NCBI GenBank assembly: GCA_024362935.1
Contig: JANCRA010000008.1
Coordinates: 29,506,557-29,570,556 of the forward strand
Direction of reading: 5' to 3'
Source of the DNA: Setophaga petechia
Taxonomy: Eukaryota; Chordata; Aves; Passeriformes; Parulidae
Length of the DNA: 64,000 bases
Made by a program: the position numbers and the translations under genes. The notes under the pieces were generated by a model that did not search any database, had not been told where the DNA came from, and worked only from the letters and a program-made list of their open reading frames with translations. Shown in pieces: positions 14,263-28,900 of this stretch. The first letter of the stretch is position 1. Every line of letters starts with the position of its first letter.

Positions 14263-17200
14263 TTACTGTTGTTGTGCAACCTATGTGTCAATACCACACT
14301 TGTGTTTATGCTGATTTGAACACAGTCATCCACCTCTTTCACTCTTCCACCTCTCAGTTCTTCTTTTTTATGCTCTTCTACACAAGTTTCTCTGCTTGTC
14401 TATCCCTAGGAACTGTATTCTAGGCTTGGCTCTTGAAGAGGCTTCTCCTGAGCACCAGCTGAAAGGATTCTTTACCCTGTGTAATTGGTGGCTGCAAGAG
14501 GGCTCTATGCACCTTGGGTCAAGGACACCTGGTCATGTTCATTAGAATTTGCTAGAGCATTTTTGGGCCATGCTGGCATGGCTCTCCTCATCTCATCCTT
14601 GCCTGGCAGTAGCAGGCACCTTCAAGTTTCTCAGAGGATTCCTGAGTTCTCTCATTATCCTGGACCTTGTGCCCAGAGGTTCACAAGGTAAAGACCATAG
14701 ACCGCTGCACAGACTGCCATGTCTGTTTGGGACACACAAAAAGCAAAGTCTGCATGGAGATAATAAAGAGAGAGGCAGAGGCCAGGAAAAATAAATTACA
14801 ACATAGTTTTATTGAAGGAAAAGTATGTCAGAGATGGTAAGCTAATTGATTTCTTAGAACTATTAGAGTGGATTTTAATGCTTGGCTGAATTTTATTTTG
14901 GTTGATACAGTGCCCTGCAGGACCTGGGCAGAACAGGGAAGATTGGATGAGTGCAGGGAATTCTGAGTCAGTTCAGAAGCACAGCCAGAGGGAAGGCTCC
15001 AGCAAACAGCAGTACTTTTAGAATAAAGAAGTTTTTAGTGACTTTTTCTTTTTAAAGGAATAGCCCTGGGATGGATTTTTTCCATTGTATTAATTCATTA
15101 CTTTAGGGAGAACAACGTACAAACTTGTGAAAGTTGTAGATGACACAGGGAATAAAGAAATTCCCATTACAAAAAAGAAACAGATCATCACAAGGGTTGT
15201 TCTCTATGATCTTGTTAAAAGGAATCAGAAAATGAAGTGTGGTAGGCTTTACATGTGGTAAGGTTTCCAGATACTACTGGATTTTAATTAGACAGATTCC
15301 AGCTGATGCAGATCCATAAGACATTGAGGATAGTTTCAAATACTCTCTTTTAAACTCTCTTCCTTTGGATCATTATAGCTGTAGCCTTAAATATTTTATT
15401 GCAGATTTAAATTTTAGTTCTGTAAAATGTTTTACAGCCTGCAGCATATGAAGAGACTTCCCATGTGTGGATATTTTAAATCCGTGTATCAACTCTGTGG
15501 TTCTACCAGGCAGTCCCTTTCAGTGGTAAATTCTTGTGGATTTTATACACACCCCATTCTTAACAAGAAGCTCCTGTCCTTGTTTTTTCTTAGAGCCAGT
15601 CAATCAGAACTGTAAGTTCCTTCTGCAAGTGAAAATTTTTGCTTTCCCTAATCAGTGTTACATCTTATGGAGAATTTACTTAAGAAATACAGATTTTTTT
15701 TTCCTCTTTGTTAGAAAATACAGAATTACTCAAACTCTGATTATTGAAAATTTTATTATAATAATCATACTGTTATTATACTGAAGACACACTTGAAAGT
15801 GTTTTAATTTTTGCCAAATACCTCTTTTTTCGTCTAGCTCAGACAGCTACTTGTGCATTGTATTAGTATTTTATGGCTGAATGAATGTATGGGGACTTCC
15901 AGCATACAGATTTCTAAACTTTGACTGCAATCAATACTGTCAGAACGAACTTGAGATCAACCCTTTCTGTAAATGTCAAAAGCTAAATGACATACATGTT
16001 AAATAGGAGTTAAAGTTACTAAAACTGTTGTAGTGACTGTCTTGACTTCTTCTCCAGAGCTCTTTGTAATTGCTGTGAAGAAGCTCTGAAGAGGTTCATA
16101 ACCTAGGTCTGTAAAAAGTATATAGGCTTCAAAACCTGTGGAGTTGTTCTTCCTCCTGACACACTTGATGGGGTAGTGGATAACTAATTTTTGGGTGCGT
16201 TTCCAAAATCAGAGGTAGAGATGATAACACACAGACCAATGAACTAGCAAAGGTAACGAAGAGTCGGCACTGAGATTCCTGTGTATTATAAATGCTGCCA
16301 TTTTTTTATGAAGTTAAAGCCTTCCTCTGGGGCTACAGGGATGAACTTCTGCACATGCAGAATTTGCATCCCCAGATAAATTTCTGAACTCCAGAGTGCT
16401 ATTGTCTGTACTTAGAATGAATGGAGGTCAGTGCTTTCTCTCAGAAAGCTGTTTCTGCAGATGACATTTTTGCTTTAGTTTCTCATTCAAGAACATGCCA
16501 AGGAAGTGAAAATTCTCTTTTCCGTTCCCTTCCCTTTGAATCTTCTGAAATGAATTCAAACTCACATCAGCCCACTGCCTCGATGGGGACCTAATCATCA
16601 GAGTGGCAGACATCTGCTAACTTTTTTGGCAGTAACTCCAAGTACTTTTTCTACTGTAATAAATGGGAGTATAACTCATTCCACAAGGATAGAGTGTAGG
16701 TGGAAAACGAGGAATATGTCCAGGTACTCTTAAACAGATACATAACAAGAAATGCTTATGTTTGCTCTGCACTGCTCTGAGGGAGGAAGGTGGGTGGTGA
16801 ATTCCTGTACTTCATTCTGCAAATTACACATCTACTAAAGGGAGGAGGAGTACAGAACAGAATTAGATAGTGTTGTAGAGAACGTGTCACTTACAAAACT
16901 TCTTTTGAAGTTCAGCCTGTGTATGGACATTCAGCTGGCACTCTTTGGATGATAAGAAATGAGCAGATGTTGGTCTTCCTTCTGCAGAGGCTGTTCTAGT
17001 CATTCCTTAGATATGCAGAGTTATTAATGCAGCATGAGCAGGAGTGCCTTTGCTGCGCCTTTGTTGCCATGCAGAGACATAATATAGATTTGTTCTCACA
17101 TGTTTTACATCCCCAGTCTAGATAGGGGTTGCTAAAAGAAATGAAAACTTCACCGTGACAGACAATATATGGCATTAGCAGGTCTTAACAGCCACACCAT

Positions 17201-20200
17201 ATCTTCTTTAATACTGCTCTGTGATCAAGTGCAGCTTTCCAGACAGGACAAACAGGTGTCAAGGACTAGGGTAATCTATTAAGCCATCTCAATTGCACAC
17301 CCAGGATGCAGTTACTTTTCCTAATAAGTAAATAAAGAGTAGCATCTAGAAAAATGCATCAACCAAAGTGTGCATGGGGGGAACAAGAGGCTCTGGCTTT
17401 GCATTTATCAAGAATGGTGCTTTGCATGGTGATTGCTGAAGCCATGGCTTCCTACAGAAACAGGAATCCATCCATAAAACAAATGTCCTTTCTATTCAAT
17501 GTAGAGCCGTACACCCCTGTAGTTCATCTTGCCTTCAAGCATGGACACAACAAAGTGCTTGTTTGCAATCACCAAAAAGGAAGCAGGAATGTTTTTCATA
17601 GACCTTACTTGGCTCACTTTCCTCCCTTGCTTTGTGCTGACCTCTTCTGAATCTTGTCATGTTTCCAGCTTGAAAATTTCCCTTCTGTGATCCTTCTGCC
17701 TCCTGAGGTTGCATGTAACAGAGGTGTGCTCTACTATACCCTTCATCTGTCTGAAGTGATTATGTGGATGAGATACTAATTTTATACTGAGTGCAGAATC
17801 CAGCTGCATCACCTTTATCGGTGAAAAATGTAGCCTTTCATTTTCTTCAAGTAATTTTCATCGCTGCCCAGCTTCATCAAGAATTGTCCACTTGTCTTTT
17901 CAAGATGTCTTCTCGAAGACTTTAAAACTTCAATTTATGTCAGCACTATAATCTCTATCTCAAAGATGTAAGAGGGTGGAATCTGTTTCAAAATGCAACA
18001 AATTATATAAATTTTGATTTTTCACTATATAGTTTTCATCCAGTCCTGATAATCATGTAGGAATTTATAGGAGTTCAGAGACTCTTGGGCTAGAATGGAT
18101 CCAAATTGCCATGCTCATGCAGTGTGTTGCTTGCGAAGTTCCCAGCTCTGATATGTTTCTACTGTAAAGTTATATTACTCACAGTATCACAGGTTGCAGT
18201 GCAATTGGAATCACATTGAAATGATATTCCCTGGAGAATAGGAGGAGGGAAATATGAGACTTACCTTTTCATTATGGTACACTGCGCTCTACCCTTTAGC
18301 TCTTATTTTGTTTTCCAGTAATTTTCTTTGCTTTAGCTTTATTTGTTTAATTTCAGGTTGTATGATGTTCTGATGCACTAGCAAACCAATTTGCCTACAG
18401 CCTAGTAAAAAATCTCATGTTTTGCCTCTGTCAAGTCTAATGATTGCAAAAGTGTTTGCTCTTGCACTGGTGGAACAGACAAGTGCTCCATGTGACCCCT
18501 GTCAGTCTTCTGCAATTGGTCCTGAGGTTTTCCCCCAGACCATCTTTGCTTTGTTTCTCCAGCATGGTGAAATGAAAACCACAGTTTTCTGTGGTGGATA
18601 TCATCACCAATGGTTTCATAGATGCTTTTGTTTATATGAATACTGGGCACTTCAAGATGAATGCAAAGGCAAAAAGCAAGAAGTTGTCAACAAACTGGAA
18701 GCTAGCTGTTTTGAGCTTTCCCCTTCTGTTACAGTTACTTATAATTTGTGCAGCTCTAGAAACACAAAACTAACGAAATACTCCTACCTTGACTGCTTGT
18801 TTAGCTTAAATTTTGTGTCCTTAAAATGCTTTGCATAATTTGTTTCATCCTTTCCATATAAAATACTTAAATTTATCTCTGATTGAGACTTTCTTCCTCT
18901 GGCAAGATTCCTGCATTTTGTTGACCAACACCCTTAGGCAAATTTTTGACTCAAAAAAAGGTGAAGATTAATTCTGAATGGTCTTGATAAAACAGATGAC
19001 TAGATTCAGAATTGGTCCTCTTAAATATTTACTGTACTAACAGGGTGTGATCCATGTAAAGTTTCAATTTTTCAGATGACTGAGGACATGCCTGCATAAC
19101 TGATGCCTCAGGGCCAGAATGCTCCCTTTGCTTACAGGAATTGCTCTGTGTTTGGGATTCATTTTGTGTAGTGTTAACCACAGGAGAGGGAGATGATGAT
19201 CTGTAGCTGAGATGATGGGTGGGGGAGTCAAGAGCACAGGATGCAAGGTGATGGGAACAAGAGAGACTAGAGGAGCAATAAAGCAGGGTGAAGGGACACC
19301 TGCCTCAAATGTCTACAGTACCTTACTGAAAAATACAGAAGAGCACTGCTGTGTTTTGGCAGCTGTTGATCAGAGTTTGGTGAAAGTAATCAGGCAGCCT
19401 GAAATATGGAACATACTGAGGTTTGAATACAGGCTTAACATATTTGCATAGGAAAAAAATGGTTAATTGAAAATAAATTGATTTTCATTTCTCTTATGGA
19501 AGCGTCACTTCTGCTGAATGAATATTAAGCAGTCTGTGTAATTCTTGATGAAGTAAGTGATTTGCATTTACTAAAAAGCAACCTTAAGCAAGGCTCTCAG
19601 ATCTTTTGAATCTGTGATAGAAATTCTATGCCAATTTAAAATAAAACTGTAGCCAAGAGCTGAATGCACATTAGTTTTCAATTATTAGAATGAAAGACCT
19701 CTTTCCTGTAAAACTTAACATAAGAATGAAAGACAGGGAGGGAAAAATGCTGCGTGTCTTTTCAGATGTACACAGTACATATGTTTGCATTTCAGTCAGT
19801 GATGCAAGGAAGGAAAAGCAATCTCAGCTGTAGCTAGACTTAGCTGCAAACTTTTATCTGTGAAAAGAAGAAAGCTAAATAGAATTACTTGATAAGCAAA
19901 TGCTGAACTCTGTGGGACCTGAGAGTGCAGATCTTAAGAATATGTCTGCACCAAAAAAATAAAAGTTCTTACCTGTCTCTAAGGCAGAAAGAACTTTCAA
20001 AAAGGATTTTGTTTATTAAGGCTGAGATTCTGTCAATGTCCATCACAGGGTTTTGATGCAGTTCTTTCTGACTAAAGCATTGTGCTGTCTATTTTGCAAG
20101 AATTCCAACTGATGAATTTCCTTTTGGCATTAAATTATTTTTATTTTTCCTTGAAAAGCCTGTTACATTCCAGATCTTAATACAAGGTTATGTGGTATAA

Positions 20201-20204
20201 TATA

Positions 20205-20509
20205 ACAATTTTCCCCTGAGGTTCTGTTGCTGACTATGACATCATATGGTAGGCAATATCCTTTCAGTCAGTTTGGATCAGCTGTCCTGTCTGGGTCCCC
20301 TCCCAACATCTAACCTACTCCAAGTTTACTGATTTTGGGGGACAGGAAGCAGAGAGAAATCCTTAACTCAGTGCAAGCATGCTTTAGCAACAACCAAAAC
20401 CCTGGTGGGTTATCAGTGCTGTTTTAGCCACCAGTGCTGAACACAGCAACGCACAGGCTGCTGTGAACAAAGCTGTGTTGATATCTTCTTTCCAGCCAGA
20501 ACCAGTACA
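20205..20509 (-). mobile_element. Truncated ERVL-type LTR
   Basis: GACTATGACATCATATGGTA near 20232, then CAGTTTGGATCAGCTGTCCT near 20266 and AGCAACAACCAAAACC near 20386, followed by the terminal block CCAGCCAGAACCAGTACA ending at 20509. This matches the same LTR family, in the same reverse orientation, as the outer LTR at 5282-6513. Only the minus-strand 5' half to two-thirds remains; the plus-side portion before about 20205 is missing. No flanking duplication is identifiable. Confidence 0.72.
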
Positions 20510-21776
20510 TCCTGTTATTCCTTTTTGCTCAGGTTGCTGCCAGAGAATGAAAGTCATCAGTGGTTTTAATCAGTGGATCTTAAACAGTTAAAAATAGCTA
20601 CTTTCTGTTGACATCAAAGAATTTGTCATTTTTATTATCTACAGGGTTTTATTATAATTTAAAAAATGCAGACATTTAGTACAAATAAAGTGCAGATAAA
20701 TAAGGGATGAGAGTTAGACTGGATACAGTGAAAAGTTCAAAATAGGAAAGTTTGGTTTTATCTCATCAAAATGTAGATTTTTCTTGGTTTGCTAAGGGAA
20801 AATGCTACAAAATCTAATTAATAGGTGCATAATTCTGTTGTTTCACATGTATTCATGCTAAAGAGCACCAGAAGGCTGGGAAATTCACTATCATTTTGTC
20901 ACTGTCTTAGTGGTTAGTGATACACATTAAAAAAATGTGTCTTTTTTAATCTTTAACTTCCAGTCACTATATTTTATGTATTTTTGTCTGCTAGATTGGA
21001 GATTGAAGTTAGAAAATCTCCTTAAGTAGGTAATTTATCATGTACAGACTATCATCAAGATCCAGTTCTGTCTTAATCCATCTTAGAGCTCATTTAGTCT
21101 CTTGCTGTACAGTCTATTTCCAAACTGCAAATCAATCTTACAGTTTTCCTCTGAAGTTTGAGCTCTGTCTTGGCATTGCTTTTAGTGGAAAAACTGGATG
21201 GAATTGGTTATCTTTGGCTTTGGGAGAAGAGTGTAGGTACTGTAGAAGTACTGTAGGCACTTTAGGCATATGTCCTTTTTTTGCGAGGTGTATATGTTGA
21301 AGTGCACACCTTTTTGCAAGTGGCCAGAGACTGCCTTCAATCTATGCTGCAGTCCAGATATGGGCTGGCAAACTCTGAACCATGCCCAGCTAAAGAGTGA
21401 GGTAGGGCTAAGGTCTCCAGATGGGGCGACTGCACACCAGTTGTTGTGTAAGATAGTCTGTTGGGGTGCAGGAAGATAATTGTCACATTTCCATTTATAT
21501 TTATTTTTATCTTTAAAAATAAGGAGGAAATTAAGCTTTAGTAATATTTAGTATACCAATTGACACTGGTGCATTTAGCCAATCCATGTGTCAAATAGTC
21601 ACACAAGGTTCCTGGAGTGTCCTGAGGGGAGAGGAACTACTTCCCAACGCTGGGGAGTTGAGAGTGGCATCCTCACTCATTCACTCACTTTCAGCTTATT
21701 CCATGTATTACTGTTTACATGTGTCCAGTTAAGTGGATTTATGGATTATATTATGTAGTTTTCACTAAACTACCAA

Positions 21777-22930
21777 TTGGACAAGGAGCTTAAAAAGATT
21801 CCTGCAGAGCAACTGCAGGTTGAAGATAATGCTGATAATGCCAGTAGAAGTGAACATGAAGAAAATGACAGAGCTGACATTTCTCCTCCTGCTAGTATGA
21901 GCTCTTCATCACTCACATTATGGATAACAACTATGATGAGCCAAGCAGATCTGAAAAAAGTGAAGCAAAAAAAACCAAACAACTCCCCACCAAGTTACCA
22001 AGACCATTTGAAATATAGATTTCTAGCTACTGTTGCTAATAGTAAACCCTGCTTTAAAGGTATATTGTGCCTTGAGTTGTTTGCTACTGACTGTAAATGA
22101 AGCCATTGAGATTAGGAAGACATTTCAAATTTAAACATCCAGAACACGAAGACAAGCCTCAAGTGATGTGTAAGGTCATGTGATAGTCTGTCCAGTACTT
22201 TACATAGCTAAACATAATGATAAATTTTCAAAAGAAAATTCTGAATTTTCTTACGTAGTGGGAAAATACAAAAACGCCCATATTTTTGGGACAACACTTT
22301 TTCTTATTGCTCCAGTGAAAATGGCTGAAATGATGCACAGAGAGCAATAGGGTGACAAAGTCCATTTGTCAGCAAATGCTGTTGTAAAATGGACAGAAGA
22401 GCTGAAGAGTTGCCAAAGAGTTAAAGAAAAAGATATTAAAAAATCATACAGTGTAGGATGTTGGGAGTATCTGAAAGTACAGATATTTCTAATGTGTCTC
22501 AGGTATTTGTTGGGTTCTGTTTCAGTGAAGGAACAGATAAAGATGTACTTCTTTGTGAGCCATTGAAGGAAATATGTACTGCAGAAGGTACTTTCTCAGC
22601 AGTAGTAATAAGAGTCATGTTTTATGGAAAAACCGTGTAAGTGTAACCACTAATGGAGCAGCTGGTGCAAAAAAAAGTGTATTCCAGAGGGTGGCAGAGC
22701 TAGGATCATATGCAAAAGACCTTTGCTGTGTCAGTCATTGGCAAGCTCTTGCAGCAAAGAAGCAAGTCTGAGCTGAAGTCCTGCAGTGCTACTAATGTGA
22801 TTAATCTTATATTAAAAAGACCTTATAAAGCTGAAACTTAATCTATTAGAATCTATTAAATAGCAGTTTGGAGAAATTATTGAAAACTAAGGAATGCACC
22901 ACGTTATTCCTCCATTTCTCCTCTCCTTTA
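21777..22930 (+). pseudogene. Broken BED-finger/hAT transposase-like gene (ZBED5/SCAND3-like relic)
   Basis: Segments in several frames line up in order with BED-hAT proteins. An acidic N-terminal leader (from 21777) precedes YQDHLKYRF at about 21993 and the zinc-finger half FKGILCLELFATD (the family's second Cys retained, the first replaced). A frameshift leads to MKPLRLGRHFKFKHPEHEDK at 22097, the BED His block (family MKPSKLKRHLETKHPEH). KYKNAHIFGTTLFLIAPVK at about 22264 follows (family KKPHTIAETLILPAAV). SESTDISNVSQVF at about 22470 corresponds to LDESTDVSNVSQLL, with the first Asp lost. VTTNGAAGAKKSVFQRV at about 22643 corresponds to the CTDGA block, with Asp changed to Asn. CVSHWQALAAKKQ near 22733 matches CFIHREALAAKKM. 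Stops and frameshifts separate the segments and the C-terminal dimerisation region is absent. It is either a dead transposon copy or a retropseudogene of a domesticated ZBED-type gene. Confidence 0.75.
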
Positions 22931-25900
22931 GGACCATACTTAAGAGTATCATATTATCTGGTAACAACAGGGAATCAGGGCACGGAGAGCAAGAGGGAGG
23001 ATTCCTGCCCTTCCTTCTCTAATATATGTTTCTAGACTCAAATATCAGTAGCAGCTGATATTTCCCTTATTTTGATGTGTTCATGCAATGTGGAGGAAAA
23101 TACAGTTTCATGTCAATAGATTGTTATTTAAACCTTTATTCACACAAATCAGTAATGAATGGTCAGTTTCCTAAATACTCTAATAACACCCACACTCCTA
23201 GATAATATTAACCAAATTTTTCTGGCATTGAAATAAATAAATAGATGGAAATTTAAAAAATTATTCAGATTTCAGGATCCAAAAATGCATAGTCAAACAT
23301 GCCTGCAGAATTTTAGCAGAAATTTTATGTAAAGAAAAAGAACATAATTTAAACAAAATTAATGTCTTTCTCCTAACTCCCGATCTAGTACAACTTCTTC
23401 TTGCCAGAACAGTTTGCTTGTATGGACTGTGGGACTATTTCCTGTGCTTCTAAGTCTCTTTCTTGTTTAAAGGAAGGAGATTAATTTTACAGGCAATTAA
23501 AGTTACAGTTTGGTTTTGAATCTTTAATGCTAAATTGGCATTATTCTTCAAACCAATTCAAAACACATAACAAAGGGCGTGGAATGTATTTAAACTCATA
23601 AATAGATAGAAGTTATTTTGAGGGAGATTATTCAATTCCATTGAAGTCAAATGTGTAACCCATAATGATAGCACATGTGTACTCCCCTTCCTAAGAGGGA
23701 TATAACAAAGCATTTTATGTGCTTATGAAGGTGCCAAGCAGTTTTTCATGCCGTATTGTTGGTAGGTCTTGTGGGGATATAGAAGTCTGATTCCAGTTGT
23801 TCTTTGAATTCCAGACACAATCCATAAGGTTTAAAAGGAAAGGGCAGCAACAGTAAAAAGAGTTAGGACATGTGGCCAAGGAGAGGACCACCACTCCATA
23901 CAAACAGACATAATTTTTACCACTTGAAGCTGCCAACAAGTGGCCCAAAGACACAGATTGAAACTGGTTCCTTAATTTTCAGCATAAAGCACTTCAAGTA
24001 ATTATCAACCTGGAATTCTTACCTAGAAAATTTTATCTTCTGGTTTCCATACTGAATTAAGGACTTCCTCTCAGACAGTACTGATAGACTGCTTACATTT
24101 TTGTATGATTTTCCAGTCATGGATACAATTGGCTTTACTTTCTTAAACCACACAGCTTGTATTAATGTGATTCTGGAGGATTCTACAGGAAAAGAAAATG
24201 TGAAGCCAATGAAATTAAAAGATGCCACCATCTTTTTAAACTACATTGCTGTAAGAATGAGTGCAAACTCCAAAAGGCTACTTAAGACAATCTGCCAAGA
24301 TGCAGCACAAGACCTATTCAGAATACCATTGGGAATAATATAAAATAATGTGCAGAACTTATTTACAAAGAACTTGATATGAGACATACAAGAAATTATT
24401 TTCATTTAAGAAGTTTCGGGAAAAGGGACTACAAGGAAAAATCTCAGAACATAGAAGTCTATCAAAGAAGAGAAAGAGAAATTAGCAAAGGCATTGAAGG
24501 GTTCAAAAAGACATGTACAAGAGCCAGAGGAAAATCTCTTTTCTAGAAAGACTTTCCACAGGTAACTGCAGTCCAGCTTCAGCCAACAATTGAAATCTCA
24601 GTGGAGGAAGTATGTGAATCAAACTGAGACGCTCAAGTACAGTAAATTATCACCACCATATGGTGTCCTTCTGAGGATTCTGGAGTAAATAAAGTGTGAA
24701 ATAACAGTCATATGCCATTGCAGGAAATGTTGCTGCAAGATTTTCTTCAATATGAAAAAAGATATTGATATAGTTACTGAATTTTCTTTAATCTTGGAGA
24801 ACCAAGGGAAAATCCTCAAATTCCAAAAAAAAGTTTAATCATCTATTAGTTCTAGAAAATTGGAGGAAAATGCTCTAATAGCAACAGTACTTTTTATTGC
24901 TTTCCCTGAATTTAGCTTTGTTTAAAAAGTGAATTTAATTCACTTAGCACATGTGAATTGATTACATTAACTGGAATGGGTTAGCTGAGCTATTAACTCC
25001 ATTGCTTATCAAAATTTGAACTTTCCAAAGAGGAATGTGATTATGGATTCTATCAATTTTCAACTTGTTTGGTTTTTTTAACAGGGATGGTTGCTCTTCA
25101 AAGCCTTTAGCAGAGGACAATCGTGTCTCTCATGATGAATTTGGGAAAATCGCTGATGTAGTAGATGATAGTGCCAGGATTAGTTTTTAGGGGAAAGAGG
25201 TGGGAAGCAGAGAGATTAGAAGGAGAAATAGTAGTTTAGTCTGTAACTTTCTTCTCCCCAGGTTATATGAGCTACTGTAGCTTCCCTTTTGCCAGAGAGT
25301 GTAATTTAAACATCCATTATTTTTTACATTGCAGACTTTTAGCAACATTCTGTCACACTCCCTGAAGAAGCTTTGAACTACAGCTTGCTGCTGCACATAA
25401 GAGACAGGGTCAATTTTGTGTGCTTCCTAGAAATCACAGTTGGCTATTGTGTCAAGTACATGTCACCTTTTCAAAATATACTTAAGCAGTTGAAATTGTA
25501 TGCCTTGTTTTTTATTACTTTTGAATTTTCAACCTTTACTTTTAGGTTTATCCTTTGTTCCTGAGCTCATGGGTAATCTAAATGCAATTAAATTTTAGAT
25601 ATCATTAATTATGAATGTGACACACTTCATATGCATTTCAGACATTTTCCAGGATCACTTTTTTTTCCTTTTCTTTTTAAATTTTTAAATTTTTTATTTT
25701 CTTTTTCTTTTGTTTTTTTGTTTGGAAACAGAACAGTAAAATCAAGACATTTCTTCAGGAAACATTTTCTGATGGGTAGACTCAACCAGGGTTTCCTACA
25801 ACAATCAAAACAAAAGCCATCATACAGCTCCTTCAGGACTACTGCTTCCTCCTATAGGTGTAGCAGATAACCACTTTGTAAGAGGTTTACTGCACTGAAA

Positions 25901-28900
25901 AATAAGTTTTCCAAACAGAAAAATATTAGTTCTCTTTGTCCATTTGAACTTTCTTGCAGCATCCAATGACAGGAACATTGAACTTATCAAGTATTCTTAT
26001 CAGACTGTTTAGCTCACTCTACAAAGTCATGTAAGGTATGTAGATCTGAATGTAGTGACAGCTAAGTTAACAGATTTGGAAATCAGTTGGGATTTTCAGA
26101 TGGAATTTACAGAAGACCTTTATTTAAATGAAAGCATGATTGGTATTTGGGGATGATCTTTTCCCAAAAGTTAGCTTTCAGCTAGCCTGTGAGATAGTAT
26201 GTCTATTTTTTTGAAATGGAAATACTTTGAGGAGATCCAAAGGGAAGGATGTTACTCCCATTGTGAAGGCTGCTGCAACTCAGATAGTGAATTTCAGCCT
26301 TCTTGTGGCTTGTGGGCTTGAAAGTAGGGAGAAAAGAGATTTTCCTGTAATGCTGACAGTATCTTAGTCATTCAAGGTTTTATAACACTACAGTTTCTCC
26401 AGTACAGGTGGGTGAGTGCAGACTCTTGATGCCAACTATTATAGCCAGATTCACAATTCTTCTTTGGATCTGTATTGCTGATGATTTTCTGCATACCATG
26501 GACAGAGAATGCAAAAAAAAAATTAAAAATTTTCCTTTACAAATACTTGTGAAACTAGTTTGGTATTCTGAATGATAAATAAATATAAATTATAAATAAC
26601 GCTTATATGATGTCTTTACAGCGAGGCGATGCTGAAGCATTTTGACAGAACAGTCAGATCAGCAGAACTTGTACATGCAGAAGGCAGCCATTTGTGATTG
26701 TAAACCCATTGTTTCCTCAGATAATAATCCCAGTGATCACAGGAATGATATTTGTTACCATCTGAGGCAGCAAAAAAATTAATAAGTGAGCAATTGTTTC
26801 CACATCAAAGACTCTAAAAAGTTACTTTTGAAAAAAAATCCAGTAGTATGAAATTTCAATATACAAAACTAAGAAATGCATTAGTACTGTAGTGTCATGT
26901 ATCTTCAGCTTATCTTCTTCTGACTTTGGTTTCCAAATGGATTAAAGTTACAGTCCTTAGTGCAATGTGCTACAAAATTTCAGTCTTAAGAAAACAGAAA
27001 ATAATGGCTCAATTTAATATAGACGCACAAATGAAAAAAGTTTTTTGAATGCAAATGATACACAGGGGAGATAAATAGGAATATTTATTTTTAAAATCTC
27101 CTTATTGCTTGTCTCTGCTCAGTAATATCACTCCAGTTAGTATCCAATTTAATTCTCTAATGTAGCAGAACCTCTCTGAGTCAGAAGAGATAGAAGGTAA
27201 CTTCTCATGTATTTTTCCAGGAAGGAGAAACATGGGGCTGAAACATGGTTCATATGGTAAAATTTTCTTGTTTATTTATAATAGCATTATCATTGTATTG
27301 TGATGACCTTAGATCCCTGAAATGGTGTCTCTTTTCTGCTTTCCATCTGAACAAAGAAATAGACTTATGTTGTTTAAGTTGTAGGGATTTTTTACAAAGT
27401 TGATCTAAACAAAGATGTTTGGAGCAGTGGAAAATAAGGTAATAAAAAACTTTATCAAACGGTTCTCAAATTTTAAGCAAACCTATCCCTGTATTCCTAA
27501 AAAGCCTCACGCCCTAATAGCCTAGTGTGTTTCCAGGCAAGGCAAGTTCAAACACAGAACAGAAGTAAATCTGAGCTGGATGTTGCTGACCTTTCCACAT
27601 TTAGGAAGTCTGAGGAATATGGATTGCTTTTTTGGAGGAATTTTGAAATAATGTGATAATTCCTTGTTATCTCTATCCTCACGGGTTCTATAACCTCCCT
27701 TTCATCAAAATGTCATCCAATTTTTATATTAGGTAAATGTTTCTTCCTTTTTTAGTTTTCCACTGAGGCTTGTATTCATAGTTTTCAGTTGATAACAAGA
27801 CTTAGTCCTGGATGCAGAGGTTTTTCTATATGTTGGCATAACCCCCTTAGTCTGATGCAATTAAACCATTAGCGAGGAGCTGGTAGCTTTGGAACAGTGA
27901 CTGAGTGCATGGCAAAACTTCCAACTTTGTCCAGGTTTTCTGAAAGAATAAAATCCCAATATATAAGGACTTTAAAGTTTTTTGCAAACCCATGGTTTGA
28001 ACAAACCTCCTCTGCCAGCCAAGAAGTGGAATAAGACTCTGTGTGTTCTCCCTCAGCCATTGGATGGGCAGTTTGAGAAGTGATGCAGAAGGCAGCTCAC
28101 TCCTCTGACCTTGCCCTGAGAACCTTTTATTAAGGTAAGGGATCTCTGGGGCTTCTAAGTTTCAGTGGATAGCAGTGCTGCTGGAACACCATTTTGAGAC
28201 AGGGTTAGATTTTAGACCTGGAATTCAGCTAAAGTTGAGCTGTCTGTATCTGAGAGTCATCTAGCTCCATTTATAGTTAATGGAGAAAGGAGAGAGGTTC
28301 TTCCAGGGTGCAATTCATCTCACCTGTTTTAGACATCTATTTATTGATGAGATGACTCATTCCTTGGAAATGCTCATTTATCTTAACTTTAGCAATATAC
28401 ATGTAACACCCTTCCCAGTTAGTGCTGGAATAAAAAATATTTTATCTGTCACGGATTAAGAGACTTCAAATGTATAAATGGTAGGTTGCTTTCATTCTGA
28501 CTAATCAAGGAGGATTTTACATAAGGTGCTTCTTTATGTAATTATAAATCAAAGCTCTTTTAGCACTGATAACATTTTCTTAAACAATATTTAATTATCA
28601 TTCGTGTTGTTTGAATTATCCCTCTCAATGAATTATTTTCAAATTTTTTTTAGTAAACAGGCTCTTACTGAGTGTAATAAATGTGTTTGAAATATATACG
28701 TATGTAAGAATTATTAACTACTATACATTGTCCTCTAATAATATAGGCAGATCTTGAGTCTCTAATTTTTGGTTCACTAGTCAAACAGTCTCTGCTACAT
28801 GTGGACTATTACAGAAGTGGGTTTGAGGGTGGTGGTATAATGTGTCCTTCAAAAAGTATTAATTATCTTTTACTAAGCTTTGATTTATTCTTTAGTTCTG

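Noticed and set aside
18422..18838. 138-residue open frame plus a hydrophobic-ended overlapping frame at 18591-18773
   Set aside because: No recognisable domain, no splice or promoter context, and overlapping open frames on both strands; length is within chance for this much sequence.
24101..24343. 80-residue frame with a plausible-looking protein composition
   Set aside because: Considered as a missing exon or retrocopy, but no family match, no splice signals consistent with GABBR2, and no continuation in neighbouring frames.
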